Source of the DNA: Phycisphaeraceae bacterium | GTDB taxonomy: Bacteria > Planctomycetota > Phycisphaerae > Phycisphaerales > SM1A02 | Length of the DNA: 64,000 bases | Assembly (NCBI GenBank): GCA_019636735.1 | Contig: JAHBWY010000001.1 | Coordinates: forward strand, 248,001-312,000 | Direction: 5' to 3' | In this document: in pieces, positions 61,301 to 64,000 of the stretch | Numbering within the stretch: position 1 is the stretch's first letter | Layout of the letters: each line of letters starts with the position of its first letter | Program-made: the position numbers and the translations under genes | The notes under the pieces: generated by a model | The model's input: only the letters and a program-made list of their open reading frames with translations | Told to the model about the DNA's origin: nothing | Databases searched by the model: none

Positions 61301-63141
61301 GCGAGGTGCTTGCCCGAGCCGAGGTCTCGCAGACTGGTCCCATGTGGATCGGCCTCGGCCAGTACCTCGATGGCGTCGGTCGGACCGACCAGGCGCTCGA
61401 GGCCTTCGAGCGCGCTCGGCAATTGCAGGATCCGAAGCGCCGTGAGGCGGACGCGACCATCTCTGATTACTGGTTCAACCAGAGTCAGTGGGAGCGTGCG
61501 TACACCGCGCTCGGGCTTGTGCTGGAGGGCCAGGCGTCGCCTGACCCGCGTCTCCTCCGTCGCCAGGCGGAGATCGCCCTGAAGCTTCGACGATTCGACG
61601 AGGCTGATGCGCTCGTGGAGCGATCCGTGGCGAGTGGTGGCGCCGAGTCTCGGGATGTGGTGGTGGAACTGCTCACCGCGAACATCGCGAATGGACGAGC
61701 GGAAGACCTCTGGACCGCAGGCGACAAGGCCGGCGCCGAGGCGGCGTTCTCGAAGTCCGAGGCGGCGTTGCGGCGAGCCATCCAGCTCCAGCCGGGCAGC
61801 GCGCTGCCGGTTCTCTCGCTCGCGTCACTTCAGAAGTCTCGGGCCATTCGCACCGGCAATCAGTCTGAACTCAACGCGGCGCAGGCGAGCGCCGAGCGCG
61901 GTGTCGCGATGGCCAGCGCGTTCTGGCCCGGCGTCCGATTGCTCCATGAGATCCTGCTTGAGAAGGGCGACCTGACTGGGGCGACCGCGGCCGTCGAGCG
62001 ATTCCTGCCTACGGACATGGGCAATGTCGAGGCCCGTCGAGCGCTGGCGGACCTCTATCTCCGCGCGGGCAACATTCAGCGTGCGCTCGCGGTGCTTGCC
62101 GACGGTGCGACTCGCACGCCTTCCGACCCGGTCTGGCCGATTGCCATCGGCGAGATCCAGTCGCGTCGTGGGCTTCACGCCGAAGCGGTTGCGGCGTTCG
62201 ATCGAGCGCTCGAGTTGTCGCCGGGACCGCAGCTTCTGACTCGTGCCGTCGAAGCGCGACAGCGCTCGTCACCCCCCGATTGGCGAGGCATTGTCGCGCT
62301 TGGACGACAGTACTCGAATGAGTTCCGCGCGAGTGGCACCCTTCGGGCCGCGCTCGGAGCATCGCTCGTCAATACCGGCGACCGCGACAGCGGCTTGCAG
62401 ACGCTTCGGGAGACCGGCCGTTTCATCCGTGCCGAGATTGCCGCGCAGCGAATGCGGATGGCGGAACTCGACGCGTGGTACGCGGCACTGCGTCAGGTCT
62501 TCCCCGCACCCCGGACTCAGGAGCTCGACGCCTTCGTAAGGGAGACCTTCGCGAACGATCTCCAGGCCGACGATCTGCGCTGGCTCGCAGCCATGTGGAC
62601 GGAGACCGGACCGAGCGGCATCGTCAAGGCCGAGGAGTATCTGGTTCAGGCAATCGCGGCTGCGGAAGCGTCACAGGATGCGCTCTATCGCAGTCGTGTC
62701 TGGCTCGCCGCGGGCAATGTCGCTTACTTGAAGGATGACTGCAACGAAGCGATCCGCTACTTCGAGAAGGTGGCCGAAGAGGATCCGACCAATGTCACCG
62801 CCCTCAACAATCTTGGCTACCTGCTGGCGAAGTGTCAGAACGAGACGAAGCGCGCCCTGGGTTACGCCCGGCGAGCCGTCGCGGCTTCGCCATCACAGCC
62901 CGAATTCCTCGATACGCTCGGCTTCGTCCTCCTGAAGGAGGGCGAGTACTCCGAGGCTCGTACGATGCTTGAGCGAGCCGTTCGCATCAGGCCGAACGCC
63001 GGCACTTTCGTTAAGTTGGCCGAGGCCTTCAAGGCGCTCGGACGAACCAATGACGCGGTGGGCGCTCTCGATCAGGCCGCCGCATTGAACCCGACACCTG
63101 AAACCCGCGCCGCCATCGACGAGCTGCGCCGGTCCATGTAA
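58372..63141 (+). CDS. Giant membrane-anchored TPR protein of the exosortase locus
   Basis: A 1589-residue protein. One N-terminal membrane helix (FIVVVVAFIVVAVGSVGLFWGY, residues 9-30), then tetratricopeptide repeats over almost the whole length (first GRELEAAGNYAEAVRAYGRA, last ALGRTNDAVGALDQAAALNPT), with interruptions of longer helices. It resembles the PEP-CTERM-system TPR protein PrsT in place and architecture but has a membrane anchor instead of a lipobox. It likely scaffolds export machinery in the periplasm. It starts 11 bases after the EpsI gene. Confidence 0.9.
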   Translation: MPQQLNTKFIVVVVAFIVVAVGSVGLFWGYRVMTDPVKNIERGRELEAAGNYAEAVRAYGRAVSKRRTNIEYLDLMRNALLKVVPPTAEEARQHYQMNLDLLQQRAAVEPSKLDPWLPLLDAQRDRAHFLQNPAAWRALADTATRMRESMPAGSEGERIALRELGVASVQRDAQLTDSERREVEAMLRKVLSADSKDERAWDALMLLLLSDANRQFLANQRLQGTERQREFEQALAEATAAVPDSAAVALARIRLLRSLVARGELDVIDAVPQLDEPLTALEAVSSGPAVDRWQVSTAVNELLSTNRRADAERATALVELALSRNPNDLVLKRLLAIALRQYDLDRAVSVSRGLIDSPTPPVSLESAFRDEIRSDAAERVFDIEIAKARVAEDETIRRGHIQNAEKMRDLLVELTRGGPADNPRLLKSEAKLALLAGDLVTASARLDRIIRQDAADAEVFLLAADAAARRNELGLALNRINQGIERAGPTYAFLLAKAKVELGLRRAAEAMRTAEQILAARPDDVEAMEVRDAARRITQAASPGGSADPIVRDLQESERLLSERKTDDATVIVNRLLTAHPTDARVLTQAARLKMMNEEIEAAVQLLDRALAQAPNDPFIIQLRSVAGTTDPVDRINNMVQLSVADERQRPMAKYSMLMGVIAAVRREIAAGGRTADGRIRDIDELNASLARLESVLPEFRQAALAAGTTGPAFFTAAFDDAVVAADFKRAEQVGVEAEKAGERALGIFLQARALGLQGRGAEGIALLERNRQQGINSVEMARQLGELREAAGQVPEAIAALTEAYERRPGDPSTLRTLAELLRRTGENTRALQLYRDAAQLPFADRSVVQTWLRLEDQFGDRSTALCWRRRIFAESPGDRENALSLAVLLTDGQGDYRLLVDAQCRPRFTDSEWVSLAPARRQQEIQTMIRANQAEGAEVFRRLLLQRNDDFEAALLHARAMARDGRVNDGEKLLREVLARAEVSQTGPMWIGLGQYLDGVGRTDQALEAFERARQLQDPKRREADATISDYWFNQSQWERAYTALGLVLEGQASPDPRLLRRQAEIALKLRRFDEADALVERSVASGGAESRDVVVELLTANIANGRAEDLWTAGDKAGAEAAFSKSEAALRRAIQLQPGSALPVLSLASLQKSRAIRTGNQSELNAAQASAERGVAMASAFWPGVRLLHEILLEKGDLTGATAAVERFLPTDMGNVEARRALADLYLRAGNIQRALAVLADGATRTPSDPVWPIAIGEIQSRRGLHAEAVAAFDRALELSPGPQLLTRAVEARQRSSPPDWRGIVALGRQYSNEFRASGTLRAALGASLVNTGDRDSGLQTLRETGRFIRAEIAAQRMRMAELDAWYAALRQVFPAPRTQELDAFVRETFANDLQADDLRWLAAMWTETGPSGIVKAEEYLVQAIAAAEASQDALYRSRVWLAAGNVAYLKDDCNEAIRYFEKVAEEDPTNVTALNNLGYLLAKCQNETKRALGYARRAVAASPSQPEFLDTLGFVLLKEGEYSEARTMLERAVRIRPNAGTFVKLAEAFKALGRTNDAVGALDQAAALNPTPETRAAIDELRRSM

Positions 63142-63160
63142 CGATCAGAAGGACCTACCC

Positions 63161-64000
63161 ATGACGCGAGTTCCCACCACTCCCCAGCGGCCTTCCACCG
63201 AACGAGGCGCAACCGGCGGCCGACCGGCGCGAGGCGCTCCGGTCATCACCGTCGATCCGGTGCGCGTGCTTCGTCAGAACATCTGGCTGCTCATCGGCAC
63301 GATCGTGCTCGGATGCGGTCTTGGTGTGGCCGCTCACTTCGCCTTCCTGAACTTCTATCCGCTCTACCTCGGAGAAGTCCGGTTCCTGCTGAAGGCGCCG
63401 TTGCGCGACAGCATGGATGTGCTGCCGCAGGATGTCTTCAACGAGGAAACGGTGGTCCGGTTGGCGCAGACCGAGGCGGCGCGCATCGTCAGCCGCGACA
63501 ACCTGCTGGCTGCCATGCGCAACCCCGATGTCCGCAACACGCAGTGGGCGCAGCGCTACCGGGACCAGAGCGGCGTCTTCGACAGCGAAGCGGCCGTCGA
63601 CGATCTGATCAAGGAGGTACGCGCTGGCCATCGTCGAGGCCAGCAGATCTTCTTCGTGACCTGGCGCGCTCATGTGCCCACCGATGTGCCCGTGGTCCTG
63701 AACTCGGTGACGGACACCTATGTCGATGCGCGTCGCCGGGAGGATGAGCGCCGCTTCACGCAGAGCGCCGATGTCTTCCGCCAGCAGGAACAGCAGATCG
63801 ACACGCAGATCACGAATCTGAAGCGCCAGATGGCGGAGTTCATCGGGCAGCACGGTCTGACCCAGGGCGGCGTCGAGCACGACGAGCGTCGGGCTCGGGA
63901 GCTTGAGGAACTGGGGCGCCAGATCACCTCCACGCGCAAGGATTACGATGTCATCCGCGCCCGGCGGATCCAGTTGGAGCAGCGGCTCGACGGCAGCCAG
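63161..64000 (+). CDS. Wzz/GumC-type chain-length determinant (3' truncated)
   Basis: The first 280 residues of a protein that runs off the window. A Pro/Arg-rich N-terminus is followed by one membrane helix (NIWLLIGTIVLGCGLGVAAHFAFL, about 40-62) and a periplasmic part with long coiled-coil helices (REDERRFTQSADVFRQQEQQ onward), as in Wzz/GumC polysaccharide co-polymerases, which control chain length. An AAGGA ribosome site precedes the ATG. It is the fifth gene of the exopolysaccharide operon; a C-terminal kinase domain cannot be assessed. Confidence 0.82.
   Translation, partial: MTRVPTTPQRPSTERGATGGRPARGAPVITVDPVRVLRQNIWLLIGTIVLGCGLGVAAHFAFLNFYPLYLGEVRFLLKAPLRDSMDVLPQDVFNEETVVRLAQTEAARIVSRDNLLAAMRNPDVRNTQWAQRYRDQSGVFDSEAAVDDLIKEVRAGHRRGQQIFFVTWRAHVPTDVPVVLNSVTDTYVDARRREDERRFTQSADVFRQQEQQIDTQITNLKRQMAEFIGQHGLTQGGVEHDERRARELEELGRQITSTRKDYDVIRARRIQLEQRLDGSQ

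Overview
This is a high-GC bacterial chromosomal window that most likely comes from a planctomycete of the Phycisphaerae type. The pointers are a C-terminal dockerin-like GDLNxDGxVDGADLAxVLGxW repeat on a secreted sugar dehydrogenase, an exosortase/EpsI exopolysaccharide locus with a giant TPR protein, an FG-GAP/UnbV-type exported protein, a rhomboid-like protein without a catalytic dyad, and many alanine/serine/arginine-rich low-complexity tails. Taxonomy is inferred from gene content, not from a marker gene.

Layout. 1-2.1 kb: the end of an unknown gene, a DCC-family thiol oxidoreductase, a small P-loop kinase and a GNAT acetyltransferase. 2.1-7.1 kb: a minus-strand operon with very tight or overlapping junctions (UbiD-family decarboxylase, zinc-ribbon membrane protein, NuoC, saccharopine-dehydrogenase-like enzyme, GNAT). 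7.3-9.4 kb: an ABC-2 exporter pair.

9.4-26.1 kb is the accessory region. It opens with an orphan Hint/intein-like protein, followed by a putative defence locus of five large genes: two GHKL (MORC/Hsp90-like) ATPases on the plus strand, converging on a minus-strand DUF4007 - large AAA-type ATPase - PAPS-reductase-like operon. I see recognisable sigma-70-like promoters for both arms, and the DUF4007 arm looks leaderless. PAPS-reductase-like enzymes are core parts of DNA phosphorothioation (DndC/SspD) and BREX type 4, but no DndB/D/E, SspB/E, PglZ, BrxL, methylase or helicase is present, so the five-gene set does not match a system I know. To its right lie a DUF1254 protein, an IS3-family element abutting an aquaporin remnant, an IS66 TnpB remnant, and a hipBA module with a palindromic operator overlapping the hipB start codon.

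26.2-45.5 kb is mainly core metabolism and envelope: proC, accA, a DksA-like protein with a histone-H1-like tail, lspA, a DinB-fold protein, tRNA-Pro and tRNA-Ser, truB, an MsrB-MsrA fusion, an M28 peptidase, a secreted PQQ-type sugar dehydrogenase, a cupin-GAF fusion, a glutathione peroxidase, folP, trxA, tRNA-Ala, an FG-GAP protein and a rhomboid-like protein. 45.8-53.6 kb holds an FHA-GAF-HD-GYP signalling protein, an AI-2E/PerM-like transporter, a second sugar dehydrogenase, a 49-bp tandem repeat array, a small lipoprotein, a metallophosphoesterase and a gingipain-like C25 peptidase. 53.6-64 kb contains pyrB followed by an exopolysaccharide/exosortase operon: outer-membrane polysaccharide export protein, exosortase, EpsI-like protein, 1589-residue TPR protein, and the start of a Wzz/GumC-type chain-length protein cut by the window edge.

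A recurrent oddity is short-period tandem duplication (12, 36, 48, 49 and about 66-69 bp) at gene ends or starts, several of which lengthen protein termini.
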